A DNA stretch of 64,000 nt from an uncultured Thermoguttaceae bacterium (GCA_938042245.1 CALIRO010000002.1:186001-250000); one strand, 5' to 3'; shown: positions 48,588-58,575, counted from the first letter of the stretch. Translations and numbers: made by a program. Notes: a model not told the origin generated them from the sequence alone.

Positions 48588-50078
48588 ATGAAGAGGCCAC
48601 GACGAAATCTTTTCGTGAGCCTGCCCTTGGAGGGTGGCTTGGGAATTCTTTTCAGCCTAGGGGGTTGCCTGCTGGTAGGCCAAGGCCAGACCCTAGAAAA
48701 GATCGGCTTCCCTGGGGCGATGCTTTCCGAGGGCCAGGCCGGGCAGAATGTTCTTTTGGCCGCCGAAACCGGCGAGTCGGCCAATCCCCAGCCTGCGGCT
48801 GCTTCCAAACAGCGGGAACTGGTGGAAACGTATCCGGACGGCAAGAAAAAGGGCGTCTATGCAATTACCGCCGACGGCGTCAAAAACGGCCCGTTCAAAG
48901 AGTTTTATCCCGACGGTAAAACCAAGGCGGAAGGGGCCTACAAACAGGAGAAGCTCCATGGGCCATACAAGGCGTTTCATCCGAACGGCAAGTTGCAGAT
49001 TCGGGCGGTCTATCGGGATGGGCAGTATTCCGGTCAAGTCGAGGAGTTCGGCGAGGATGGGCTGCTAAGGACCCGGGCTAACTATAAAGATGGCCAGTAT
49101 CACGGCCTACTTCAACAGTACGAGGGCAAACAGCTTCTGAAGGAAGAGTTTTGGCTGGACGGTCAATTGATTCTGCCCCGGACGCCTGGGATTTTGGCGG
49201 CGGAGCTGGCAGCCATCCAGAAGATGCCGGTGGAGACGGTTGGCCAACTGCCCCCGGCCACGCCTGCCGGGGTGCTTAAAGCCGTCAAAGACCCAGCCGC
49301 CCATGCCCGCCGAGAGGCCGCCCTCCGAGTGCTGATGAACTTCCGATGCCTGTGCGGCCTGCCTTACAAAGACCTCAAACTCGATTGGACCTACATCGCC
49401 CACTGCGAGGCCGCCTCCTATCTGCTTTCCAAGGTAGGTCAATTGGACCATACCCCTCCCAATCCCGGACTGCCGGATGCCGAATATCGGTTCGGCTACG
49501 AAGGCACAAGCAAATCGAATCTTTCCACCTCCGATTCACCCATCGAAGCGGTCCGTGGCTTTATGGACGATTCGGACCCCAAAAATATCGACCGGCTGGG
49601 CCATCGCCGATGGTGCCTTAATCCAGCCATGCAAAAAACAGGATTTGGCTCTGCTTGGGGCTATACGGCCATGTGGTCGATGGACCATAGCCGCACAGAA
49701 ATCCCCGATTACGATTTTGTCGCCTTTCCGCCGCGGGGGGTGGTACCTACGGCCAGCTTCCGCGGGCATTACGCCTGGAGCGTCTCGCTCAACCCCAAAA
49801 AATATCAGACCCCGGACGCCAACCAGGTAAAAGTGGAAATCCGACCAGCCAAACTGAGCCTCAAGCCCCCCGCTTTGGAAAAGGCACCTACGCCGCTGCC
49901 GATCGGCTATTTCCATGTGGATACGGGCGGCTTTGGAATTCCGAATTGCATTATTTTCCGGCCCGCCGGGTTTAAGGTGGTTCCCGGCAGCGCCTATTGG
50001 GTCGAAATCACAGGACTTAAGACCCTCCGGGGCGAAGACGCCAAACTGGGCTATTTGGTAGCCTTTATTGCTCTGTAG
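48588..50078 (+). CDS. secreted protein with MORN-like repeats fused to a CAP/SCP-like domain
   Basis: VETYPDGKKKGVY / KNGPFKEFYPDGKTKAEGAYKQEKLHGPYKAFHPNGKLQIRAVYRDGQYSG repeats; then LMNFRCLCGLPYKDLKLDWTYIAHCEAASYLL..HTPP CAP-like. Confidence 0.75.
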   Translation: MKRPRRNLFVSLPLEGGLGILFSLGGCLLVGQGQTLEKIGFPGAMLSEGQAGQNVLLAAETGESANPQPAAASKQRELVETYPDGKKKGVYAITADGVKNGPFKEFYPDGKTKAEGAYKQEKLHGPYKAFHPNGKLQIRAVYRDGQYSGQVEEFGEDGLLRTRANYKDGQYHGLLQQYEGKQLLKEEFWLDGQLILPRTPGILAAELAAIQKMPVETVGQLPPATPAGVLKAVKDPAAHARREAALRVLMNFRCLCGLPYKDLKLDWTYIAHCEAASYLLSKVGQLDHTPPNPGLPDAEYRFGYEGTSKSNLSTSDSPIEAVRGFMDDSDPKNIDRLGHRRWCLNPAMQKTGFGSAWGYTAMWSMDHSRTEIPDYDFVAFPPRGVVPTASFRGHYAWSVSLNPKKYQTPDANQVKVEIRPAKLSLKPPALEKAPTPLPIGYFHVDTGGFGIPNCIIFRPAGFKVVPGSAYWVEITGLKTLRGEDAKLGYLVAFIAL

Positions 50079-50312
50079 AGTGGCGGAAACCCTCCAACTG
50101 CGGGAAGGGCGAACCTCTCATCCCCCAACAGTGGTGAACTAAGATATTCCTATCGAGAGCTGTTCAAGTCTCGGCAGGGCGTCCGGCTTGTCCGCTTCGC
50201 CGGGAGTGCCGGTAGGGCAATTGTATCTCCCTGCGGGCTTGGCGGGCGCATCTGCCATTCAATGCGGGCCAATCGTTTCGGCACAATCCCCAAAGTAGGG
50301 AGTTTCTACTCT

Positions 50313-50786
50313 ATGACGCCTTCGCCAAAACCTACCCATTCCCCTCCTGAGTCTCAAAATTTCAGGCTCGACTCTCAGAATGCCGGCCCTGCTTCCCAGC
50401 CGCCAAAGGCCGAACTCCGCTTTGTGGTCTTAGAGCATGACGCGCCAAGAGGCCGACATTGGGACCTGATGCTGGAGCATGGGGGTCGGCTTCGGACCTG
50501 GGCGCTGAGTCAACCGCCGGATACACCAGGACCGATCCCCGCCGAAGCTCTGCCCGACCATCGGTTGGCGTATCTGGACTACGAAGGTCCCATTTCCGGC
50601 GGTCGAGGCGAGGTCCGCCGTTGGGATGCCGGAACGTACCAACCTCTCCCCCACGTCGAACCTACCCATACAGAAGAAGTCTATCTGTTGGAGGGCCGCC
50701 GACTTCAGGGCCGAGCTATTCTTCGCTCGGTGCCCTCGCCGGAATCCCCCTCCGCCTGGATTTTCCAATTCCAACCCACAGAGTAG
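50313..50786 (+). CDS. stand-alone LigD 3'-phosphoesterase-like domain protein
   Basis: ELRFVVLEHDAPRGRHWDLMLEHGGRLRTWAL...LAYLDYEGPISGGRGEVRRWDAGTYQPL; resembles the HxxxxxHxDxxLE-type core of LigD PE domains. Confidence 0.75.
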   Translation: MTPSPKPTHSPPESQNFRLDSQNAGPASQPPKAELRFVVLEHDAPRGRHWDLMLEHGGRLRTWALSQPPDTPGPIPAEALPDHRLAYLDYEGPISGGRGEVRRWDAGTYQPLPHVEPTHTEEVYLLEGRRLQGRAILRSVPSPESPSAWIFQFQPTE

Positions 50787-50859
50787 ATGCCAAGAGGTTA
50801 CAAAAATCGTCCTGAGCTTTTCCCAAAGGAGAGTATTCCCAGAAAATAGCAAAAAATGT

Positions 50860-51276
50860 TCACTTAAGGTGGAAGTCGTGTTGATTTTTGTCCGGCTCCG
50901 GCCAGATGGTTACCCGCAGGGTGCTTCGTTGATTGTAAATCGGGGGGAGGAGCTGTTCGCGCACGGTATAAAACGGGCCTTCGCCGGAGGCGTTGGGCGA
51001 ATAGGTTTTTTCCGGTCCCATGGCGGTAATTTCTACCCGATAAACCCCCTTCGCATAAGGGCCGATATGTTTCGGGATCTCATACTGACCGTTTTTGATC
51101 TGGGCGCCGGTGGAAGGTCCTGAGGTTCCCTCGATGGGCACAAAGACGATTTGGCCTTCCTGGATCGGTTGGCCTTGGTAGGTTACGGTGCCCCAGACCC
51201 GCATGCCCGGCCCACTGCGGCCGCAGCCAACCGTAAAAACCAATACCAAAATCCAGCAGAATTTGGACACTTCCAT
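50860..51276 (-). CDS. planctomycete-type lipoprotein with Ig-like/carboxypeptidase-regulatory-like fold
   Basis: Lipobox ILVLVFTVGCG; VWGTVTYQGQPIQEGQIVFVPIEG... GVYRVEITAMGP. Confidence 0.7.
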   Translation of the reverse strand: MEVSKFCWILVLVFTVGCGRSGPGMRVWGTVTYQGQPIQEGQIVFVPIEGTSGPSTGAQIKNGQYEIPKHIGPYAKGVYRVEITAMGPEKTYSPNASGEGPFYTVREQLLPPIYNQRSTLRVTIWPEPDKNQHDFHLK

Positions 51277-51524
51277 AAGAACGTCCTTTACTCAGAGGGT
51301 AGCTTTGCCACCCATGGAACGGGCTCTGACGGATGCAGGCATAAACAGGATACCCATCCGAGGCCCCCTTGTGCATGGAGCACCGTGTGGTGCTCGGTAG
51401 GTATTTTGCTCCACGGGCGAGAAACTCAGTCTAACAGACTAATACTCACCTGCCCAGCTTCGCCCAGCCGGCCTTTCCTATAAAGTAGGATGAACTGCCG
51501 CCTGCGCGGGAATGACAAGGTTGG

Positions 51525-51682
51525 ACCTTTCCCGCCAGGGCAGAGGCAATGGACCCCCCTGACCCGGCCAGGCTAACGGTTGGCCGGCCTCTCCCGCGGC
51601 GAGGCAGAGGCGAATAAATCCCCTCTCCTCTGTGCGGGAGAGGGGAAGCTGGGCGCACGCCCGGCGGGGTGAGGGGGCCCTG
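51525..51682. repeat. GC-rich CTCACCC/CTCTCCC-type repeat cluster
   Basis: CGGCCAGGCTAACGGTTGGCCGGCCTCTCCC ... CTCTCCTCTGTGCGGGAGAGGGGAAGCTGGGCGCACGCCCGGCGGGGTGAGGGGG. Confidence 0.75.
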
Positions 51683-51707
51683 GGTGGATGGGATGGCTAT
51701 TTTTCTC

Positions 51708-51727
51708 ATTCCCGCGCAAGCGGGAAT
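51708..51727. repeat. ATTCCCGC-nnnn-GCGGGAAT hairpin repeat
   Basis: ATTCCCGC-GCAA-GCGGGAAT. Confidence 0.75.
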
Positions 51728-51799
51728 CCAGAACAATGATGTGGGCGGCACGTGCGCACTGCTAGCCGTTCCGGTTGGGACGCCCCCGTTTCCCGGCTA

Positions 51800-53563
51800 C
51801 TAATCCCACCACCAGCTTTCCAGGGGCAGATTGGCCGGTGGACAGGCGGCAGTGTGCTGCTGTTCGGTTTTGCCGGTGTAATCATGCGGCACCGCACCGG
51901 GTTTTACCAGTTCGGCCGGGTTGATCCATACGCCGCCGCTCACACCAGCCAGGATGTAGCGGCGGTTAAACTCTCGGCTATTGACCACGCTTTCCACCTC
52001 GGTCGGGGCCGGACCATAGGCCACCGGGTAACCCGCCGGATCCAGAAAATACCAGGCTTTCCAGCCCACCTGCTCGGCAAGCCGTTCGTTCCGGATCAAA
52101 GCAGCCAGCACCGCCAAATCCGCTATGTTTCTAAGTTCACCATAAACCGGATATTTCCGGGCCAGCTCTTCCAAATGGTCGGTAAACGATTTGGCAAACA
52201 GGCGATTGGTAGGTTCGGCTTGACCAGTGTGCACCCGTTTCCCCTCAGCCGTCAAAAGTTCGTTTTCGCTTAAGACCCGGATGCCCTGCCCCTGGAGGGC
52301 AAAGGCCAGATGATCGGGACTGGCCAGCACCGCCTCATAGTGCAAGGTAAACCACCAGCGTAGTACCTCCATCGGCGGCGGGGCCATCCCCTTGGGCGCT
52401 TCAATCAGGTCCAGATAGCTTCGCACGCCAGGCACCCCCTCAGCCAATCCCATCCCGATCAGTTTCATGTGATAGTCGGCTTCGACCAGGATGCGGGCGG
52501 TACGGGTGTGGGGATCCAAGCCGTTGACTTCGATTTTCTGTCGGCCCAGGCGGCTACGAAGCTCGGCAAGCCATTTGGACTGCTCCCCAGGCCGAAGCGG
52601 CCGACCCTTCCTTTGCTCCAGATACTCTCGGAGCCGACGCAACCCCTCCTCTGTTGGAGTAATATTGCAGCCGAAGCGGGCGTCCGGCTTTTGCAGCGTG
52701 TGCCGAAATACGACGACCAGATCCTCCAAGCGAAGCACGGGCAGGCCGGTCTGGTCGCTCAAGAGGTGGCCTTCGGAGTCCGGATGCCAAGGCCCGGCAG
52801 GCCCAGCAAGAACTAAATCCTGTTGTTCAGGATAAACAAATAAATACTGAATCCGCTCTAGGCCAGCTAATACCTGCATCTGTTCGGGTAAAGACAGGCC
52901 GGATTGCAGGTACAGTTGCACCTCCCGCTCCAGCCGGGGAAGCGAGATTTTCCGAAGCCGGCTTGGCCGACGGGCATTTTCATGCAGCAGCAGGGTTCGG
53001 CTTGCTTGCCGGAGGGCGGCCAATTGCCCGGTGGCGTCTTCGGCCCCGGCCTGTTGGAGCAGACCTTGGGCGTCGATCAGCACGCCGGTCGGAAAAGGCG
53101 TTACTGCACCTGGGCCGCCTACTTCCGACCAGCTATTGGGCCGAACCGTGGAAGTGATCAGTTTGATCAAGGAGTCGAAATCCGGCTGCACCCCACCGCC
53201 GGCGCCACCCAGCGGAGTCTGAAGAACTTTTTGCAGGGCCTGGGAGCGGGTTTGCGCATCGGAAATATACCGGAGGCTCTGATAGGCGGCCTGCTGGGCG
53301 CCTGCCTGGGCCTGGGCCAAGGCGATCCGCTCGAACCACTGGTTCCGCTGGCCCGGATCGGCAATGGAACGAGCCGCCTCTAAGGCCACCGAAAACTCCC
53401 CCGCCGCCAAATAAGCGTCAATCTGCTGCGGTAAGGAGACGCCCAACTCGGTTCCTCCACCGATCATCCCAGAGCCGAGCCAACTCAAAACTGTACTTAA
53501 TAATATCATCTTCTGAAAAAAGAACCATTTTTTCATCTTTCCATCCAGATACGCCTGGTTCAT
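51800..53563 (-). CDS. DUF1598-type secreted protein
   Basis: GGGVQPDFDSLIKLITSTVRPNSWSEVGGPGAVTPFPTGVLIDAQGLL; N-terminal signal MKKWFFFQKMILLSTVLSWLGSG. Confidence 0.75.
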   Translation of the reverse strand: MNQAYLDGKMKKWFFFQKMILLSTVLSWLGSGMIGGGTELGVSLPQQIDAYLAAGEFSVALEAARSIADPGQRNQWFERIALAQAQAGAQQAAYQSLRYISDAQTRSQALQKVLQTPLGGAGGGVQPDFDSLIKLITSTVRPNSWSEVGGPGAVTPFPTGVLIDAQGLLQQAGAEDATGQLAALRQASRTLLLHENARRPSRLRKISLPRLEREVQLYLQSGLSLPEQMQVLAGLERIQYLFVYPEQQDLVLAGPAGPWHPDSEGHLLSDQTGLPVLRLEDLVVVFRHTLQKPDARFGCNITPTEEGLRRLREYLEQRKGRPLRPGEQSKWLAELRSRLGRQKIEVNGLDPHTRTARILVEADYHMKLIGMGLAEGVPGVRSYLDLIEAPKGMAPPPMEVLRWWFTLHYEAVLASPDHLAFALQGQGIRVLSENELLTAEGKRVHTGQAEPTNRLFAKSFTDHLEELARKYPVYGELRNIADLAVLAALIRNERLAEQVGWKAWYFLDPAGYPVAYGPAPTEVESVVNSREFNRRYILAGVSGGVWINPAELVKPGAVPHDYTGKTEQQHTAACPPANLPLESWWWD

Positions 53564-53722
53564 GATTGGCCTCCTTGAAATGTCTGGAGCCGAAGGCTTT
53601 TGCAGGGATGAGAGAGGAATAGGTTTCCTGTTGTGTGGATGCCTACCTCCGCATGAGGATGAAAGGATTTTCTCTGGCATTCCCGAAAAGGGGCATCGCC
53701 ATTCGGCACTGTTACCGTTATT

Positions 53723-54406
53723 TTACTGCTCTGAGAGGTTTTGCAGGAGGCCTTGGTCGAGTTGGCGGATCTGCTGCATGCGGCGGGCCAGTCGCAGGCT
53801 GTGGGTTACCACGATCAGGATCATTTCCTCTTGTCGGTGGAGGTCTAGGAGCAGATCGGTGATTTGTTCGGCGGTAGTTCGGTCGAGGTTGCCGGTCGGT
53901 TCGTCGGCCAAAAGCAGCACAGGTCGGTTGATCAGTGCCCGTGCCAGGGCCACCCGCTGCCGCTGGCCGCCCGATAGTTCTCCCGGACGATGCCCAAGCC
54001 GGTCGCTGAGGCCTACCCGGTCCAAAAGCTCCTTGGCCCGCTGGATCGCTTCCGGCGGAGCCGCTCCCCAAGCCAACGTGGGAACCAACACGTTCTCCAA
54101 CACCGTACACTGCGGGAGCAAACAGGCATCCTGAAACACAAAGCCGATCTTTCGATTTCGGAACACAGCCAGTTCCGCTGGCGCCAACCGAGCTGGTTCC
54201 ACCCCGTCTAACACCACCCGGCCCGCACTAGGCGGCTCCAGCGTTCCAAGAATGTGCAGGAGGGTAGTTTTGCCAGACCCGCTGGGACCGACCACCGCCA
54301 AACTCTCACCCCGATTCATCTGGAAAGAAATCCCCCGCAAAACCTCTAACGGCCCCGTGCGAGTAGGAAACTGCTTGGTAAGATTTTCTACAATCAGCTC
54401 AGGCAT
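53723..54406 (-). CDS. ABC transporter ATP-binding protein (LolD/MacB type)
   Basis: VVGPSGSGKTTLLHILGTLEPPSAG; LSGGQRQRVALARALINRPVLLLADEPTGNLD. No permease gene adjacent. Confidence 0.93.
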   Translation of the reverse strand: MPELIVENLTKQFPTRTGPLEVLRGISFQMNRGESLAVVGPSGSGKTTLLHILGTLEPPSAGRVVLDGVEPARLAPAELAVFRNRKIGFVFQDACLLPQCTVLENVLVPTLAWGAAPPEAIQRAKELLDRVGLSDRLGHRPGELSGGQRQRVALARALINRPVLLLADEPTGNLDRTTAEQITDLLLDLHRQEEMILIVVTHSLRLARRMQQIRQLDQGLLQNLSEQ

Positions 54407-54567
54407 AATTCTGGCAACGTCCTACAACAGGTGCTTGCGATTGGCGGAAATCCTGCGTGGATGGAGATTCCTTAACCACTGCTAATTGTATGTAGGGGTG
54501 CCAGCATCTGTTCAACGACTACCACAGCCCGATAAAGTGACCTGCCCAACTCCTACTGATGTTGATT

Positions 54568-55575
54568 TTAGCCGGCGGCGGCATCGGCCAATAGGGCCAG
54601 GCCAGCAAGGCCGTAAAAAGTATATTCCACGTCGGCGGTATTATCCCAGAGGGCGGCCCGAAAGCCGCCCTCGGAGAGTTCCAAGGATAGTATGTACTGA
54701 CGAACACTATGCCGATCTACCGCCGAACCCGCGTTCAACAGCTCCAGGGCCACCAGGGCGGTAAATGTGCTCAATAAATCAGCCATGGGAATTCGTCCAT
54801 GAGCTCGGAAACCCCCCTCGGCCGATTGCATGGTGGCCAAGAAAGCGGCGGCCCGATCTCGCACACTCATCGGCATCCGACCGGCCAAACTCCACCAACC
54901 AATCGCCGCTGCGGTGGGATTCGTGCCGCTTTGGCGGACCGAAGGCCACTCGGCAAAACCGCCGTCGTCCCGCTGACGCAGAAGCAGCATCCGGGCGGTT
55001 TTCTCCGGCTCCTCCAGCGGGAGGTCCACCCACTGCTGCACCAAGGCGGCCAAAAAGGTCGCGTAGGTGCTGCTGATAGCACTGGCCGGATGCTTGGCAT
55101 AACCGCCGTCTGGCCGACGTACCAGACACAAATACTCCTGCACTACCTGTTGGACTGAAAGGCCCCATCGGCCAAAAGGGTCTTTCCCGATCAGTTCCGC
55201 AGGCTCAAAGGGATCGGACAGCGGGGAGGTGGCTTGGGCCAGAACAGCACAGGCAACCAGGCCCACCAGTTCGGCTAAGGTGAATGATCGCCAGTCAAGT
55301 GGGAGGGCCGGATCGCTTTGGGTAGGCAACGGGCCAGTCGGGGGGAGCATGGCGTTGATAGCCCGCTGCACGATCGGCTTGGTCAAGCGCCCCAGCAGAG
55401 CCAACCCGGCTAACCCAAAGGCGGTGTAATAAGGATCGGGCCGACCGGCCCGGCCTGCAAAACCACCCTGCGAGCTTTCCGAAGCCAAAAGATACTTCGC
55501 ATGCCGGTTTCGGAAATCCTCCGGAAACTCGGCTGCCGCCGCTATCAGCCGACTTGTCAACCGCCTAACATCCAT
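54568..55575 (-). CDS. protein-prenyltransferase beta-subunit-like alpha/alpha-barrel protein
   Basis: Repeats QGGFAGRAGRPDPYYTAFGLAGLALLG, DGGYAKHPASAISSTYATFLAALV, DGGFAEWPSVRQSG, EGGFRAHGRIPMADLLSTFTALVALEL, EGGFRAALWDNTADVEYTFYGLAGLALL. Confidence 0.8.
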   Translation of the reverse strand: MDVRRLTSRLIAAAAEFPEDFRNRHAKYLLASESSQGGFAGRAGRPDPYYTAFGLAGLALLGRLTKPIVQRAINAMLPPTGPLPTQSDPALPLDWRSFTLAELVGLVACAVLAQATSPLSDPFEPAELIGKDPFGRWGLSVQQVVQEYLCLVRRPDGGYAKHPASAISSTYATFLAALVQQWVDLPLEEPEKTARMLLLRQRDDGGFAEWPSVRQSGTNPTAAAIGWWSLAGRMPMSVRDRAAAFLATMQSAEGGFRAHGRIPMADLLSTFTALVALELLNAGSAVDRHSVRQYILSLELSEGGFRAALWDNTADVEYTFYGLAGLALLADAAAG

Positions 55576-55737
55576 TGGAAAACCTTGCTCAAAAACGCAC
55601 TCAACGGGGGTACGATTTTCCCCGAATAGCACAGCCTTCCTGTTGGCATTGCAGGAAAAGCGCTTTGATTGTCATCTCTGTGGAAGCCCCGATCCAGTTC
55701 TTAAGCCTCTCTTTTTCATGGGAGAGGCTTCAACCCT

Positions 55738-55881
55738 GTCCCCTCTCCCCACTGTGGGAGAGGGTGGCCTGCGAAGCAGGCCGGGTGAGGGGAATTCGCA
55801 CCTCTCCCCACCGCAAAAAAAATCGCCTCTCCCCTCTGCGGGAGAGGCCGGCTTGGCCAACGGCCAAGCCGGGTGAGGGGG
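55738..55881. repeat. GC-rich CTCACCC/CTCTCCC-type repeat cluster
   Basis: Perfect hairpins GGCCTGC-GAA-GCAGGCC (55766-55782) and CCGGCTTGGCC-AAC-GGCCAAGCCGG (55848-55872) between GGGAGAGG and GGTGAGGGG arms. Confidence 0.8.
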
Positions 55882-56214
55882 AATTCTCTAGGGTCATCCC
55901 TACGAAAGCGAGGATCCAGGAAAAACATAGCAGGTAGGTTCTGTATATCTTCGTATTCTTTGTATGCTTTGGGCGAGGGAATCAGATGTCTAGACTGCTG
56001 CTTGGGCGGAAATGACATTTACCACCGGCCTGCCGCTTGCCTAGTAGGGCCAAAATCTAAGCCTACCGGGCGTTCCTGCCTCTTGTGAGACCTTTCCTGG
56101 GACATTATGATTTGTTTTTTGCCCTCTGGAAAGCCAGAAAGGCGGTTGTTCGAGAAAGAGCCCTTTTTCCTTATTTGGCGGGAACAGGACTCTAGCGGTA
56201 TTTTTGGGGTCTTT

Positions 56215-57525
56215 ATGTACCAGGCCGAGCTTGCTGAAGAAAAATCGCCCTCTGGAGGCCGATGGGGGTGGCTAAACCGAACAGTGCTGGGCATTGTAGC
56301 GGCCACGTTCTTCTCCGATTTTAGCCATGAATTGGCCACGGCCGTGTTACCGCTGTATTTGGCGGCCATTGGCTTGGGGCCGATGGGCCTGGGATTGATG
56401 GAAGGGGTGGCCGACTTTTTAGTGAGTCTTTCGAAACTGGCCGGCGGGGTGCTGGGGCATTATGTGCGGCAAAAACGTCCCTGGGCGGTGTTGGGCTATT
56501 TGATCACTACGATAGCCACTGCTTGTTTGGGTTTGGTTCGGCAGATAGGGGCGTTGGTGCTGTTTCGGTCGGTAGCTTGGGTAGGCCGGGGATTCCGGGG
56601 GCCGTTGCGGGATTATCTGTTGGCCGATGCGGTGGAGCCAACTCACTATGGCCGGGCCTATGGCCTAGAACGGGCAGGGGACATGCTCGGTGCGGTGGCC
56701 GGTCCGCTGGCAGCCACGATCTTCGTCTTTTTGGGAATGCCGATTCGGTGGATCATTTTGGGCGCTTTGGTTCCTGGGTTGGTGGCCGCCGGGTCCATGT
56801 TTTTCTTGGTCCAGGAGAAGGCCGGATCGCTGGCAGCGGCGGTGGGTTCTGGCCGACCGGCCAATCCTTGCCAAAAGGACCAGGAGACCGAAGAGCCTTT
56901 GCCCAAGGGGGCTAAGGCAGGGGCTCGATTTCCCAGGGCCTTTTGGTGGTTTTTGATGGGGGTGGGCCTATTTGGACTGGGCGATTTTTCGCGGACGTTT
57001 TTGATTTGGTTGGCGGCCCAAGCATTGGGCGAACAAAACAGTACCCCTCAAGCGGGCACCCTTTCCGCGGCCGTGTTACTTTACACCTGGCACAATTTGG
57101 TCAGTGCCGTAGCTGCCTTGCAGATCGGCCAATGGGGTGACCGCTGGTCGAAGTTTTGGGTGCTTCTGGCCGGATATGCCTTAGGCGTAGGGACGAACCT
57201 GCTTTTGGCGTTTCAAGCTGGGGCCTTAGCTTGGCTGGCAGTGGCCATTACCCTTTCTGGCATTTATATTGCCGCTGAGGAGACTCTAGAGAAGGCAGTG
57301 GCCGCCGAGATGTTGCCCCGGAACCTCCGGAGTCTAGGATTTGGAATCCTCGCTTGTGTAAATGCCGTAGGCGATTTAGGTTCCAGCCTTTATGTAGGCT
57401 GGCTTTTACAGTCCGGATACGGAGGATGGGCGTTTGGCATAGCCGCTGGTTTGGGAGCGTTCGGAACGGTGTGGTTGATAGTACTTGGGAACAAATGCTT
57501 CCCAAGATCCATTCCGGAGCATTAA
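56215..57525 (+). CDS. MFS transporter
   Basis: Twelve-TM pattern; ATFFSDFSHELATAVLPLYLAAIGLGPMGLGLMEGVADFLVSLSKLAGGVLG; GRGFRGPLRDYLLADAV. Confidence 0.88.
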   Translation: MYQAELAEEKSPSGGRWGWLNRTVLGIVAATFFSDFSHELATAVLPLYLAAIGLGPMGLGLMEGVADFLVSLSKLAGGVLGHYVRQKRPWAVLGYLITTIATACLGLVRQIGALVLFRSVAWVGRGFRGPLRDYLLADAVEPTHYGRAYGLERAGDMLGAVAGPLAATIFVFLGMPIRWIILGALVPGLVAAGSMFFLVQEKAGSLAAAVGSGRPANPCQKDQETEEPLPKGAKAGARFPRAFWWFLMGVGLFGLGDFSRTFLIWLAAQALGEQNSTPQAGTLSAAVLLYTWHNLVSAVAALQIGQWGDRWSKFWVLLAGYALGVGTNLLLAFQAGALAWLAVAITLSGIYIAAEETLEKAVAAEMLPRNLRSLGFGILACVNAVGDLGSSLYVGWLLQSGYGGWAFGIAAGLGAFGTVWLIVLGNKCFPRSIPEH

Positions 57526-57966
57526 AAAACCTTTGAAGGAAGACCTGCCCTATCTTGGTTAAAGTCTTCCACTGAATAGGCAGAGAAGCATTGTTGTTGC
57601 CGGAAGACATCCCTTATGGGAGCGAATATAGACAAAATACAAAAAATAGATAGGCCCTCTTGATTTCCTGTTGCCTTTGGGTAGCATAAATACAATCGTT
57701 TTGAAATCCTTCCCCGCGGGAATTAGACAAATTGAGGAGGATTGGATAGGGTCGATTACTTTGGAATCCCTCCCCGTCTCCCCAGTGGTAGTCCCTAATG
57801 GCCCGTTACTAAGTTTTCTGGTGTTTTTATCTGCTTAGGTGGGCCATCCCTTTATTAGGCTTCCTGGAAAGAGTAAACCCAGAGGCCTATGGACCGAAAC
57901 GATTCCCCCAACACTTAGCGGATGATGGGTTCTTTTGTTCCCTTTTTTTCTGTAAGGAGCCTTTGG

Positions 57967-58575
57967 ATGAAGCGTCTGTGGAAATGTGCTGTGGTTTTGG
58001 GAGTTGGTTTGTTGATGACGGCGGCGGTTTGCTCTGGGCTGGCTGCCGAAGAACAGTCCGAAAAGAAACCCCAGCGTCGTCCCGATGTGATCTTTGTGCC
58101 CACGCCGCAGGATGTAGTGGAAAAGATGCTCGAATTGGCCGAGGTAACCAAAGACGATGTGGTCTATGACCTTGGCTGCGGCGACGGCCGGATTGTGGTA
58201 ACGGCGGCCAAAAAGTACGGCTGTAAAGCGGTCGGCATCGACATCGACCCCCAACGGGTCAAAGAATCCTTAGAACGGGTGAAAAAAAATAAAGTAGAAC
58301 ATTTGGTAACCATTAAAGAAGGCGATATTTTCCAGGAAGACCTCACTCCGGCCAGTGTCATTACTCTGTATCTGCTGCCCAGTCTGAATGTGAAGTTGAT
58401 TCCTCAACTGCAAAAGCTCAAACCCGGCTCCCGAATTGTCTCCCATTCGTTCGACATGGAAGGCGTCAAGCCGGAAAAGGTCGTCCACTACGAAGCCAAA
58501 GACGGCATCACCCATACGATCTATCTCTGGCGTGCGCCGATTAAGTTAGAAAAAGAAGAAAAGGACGAGCGGTAG
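57967..58575 (+). CDS. secreted class I SAM-dependent methyltransferase-like protein
   Basis: Signal peptide MKRLWKCAVVLGVGLLMTAAVCSGLAA; PTPQDVVEKMLELAEVTKDDVVYDLGCGDGRIVVTAAKKYGCKAVGIDIDPQRV. Confidence 0.87.
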   Translation: MKRLWKCAVVLGVGLLMTAAVCSGLAAEEQSEKKPQRRPDVIFVPTPQDVVEKMLELAEVTKDDVVYDLGCGDGRIVVTAAKKYGCKAVGIDIDPQRVKESLERVKKNKVEHLVTIKEGDIFQEDLTPASVITLYLLPSLNVKLIPQLQKLKPGSRIVSHSFDMEGVKPEKVVHYEAKDGITHTIYLWRAPIKLEKEEKDER

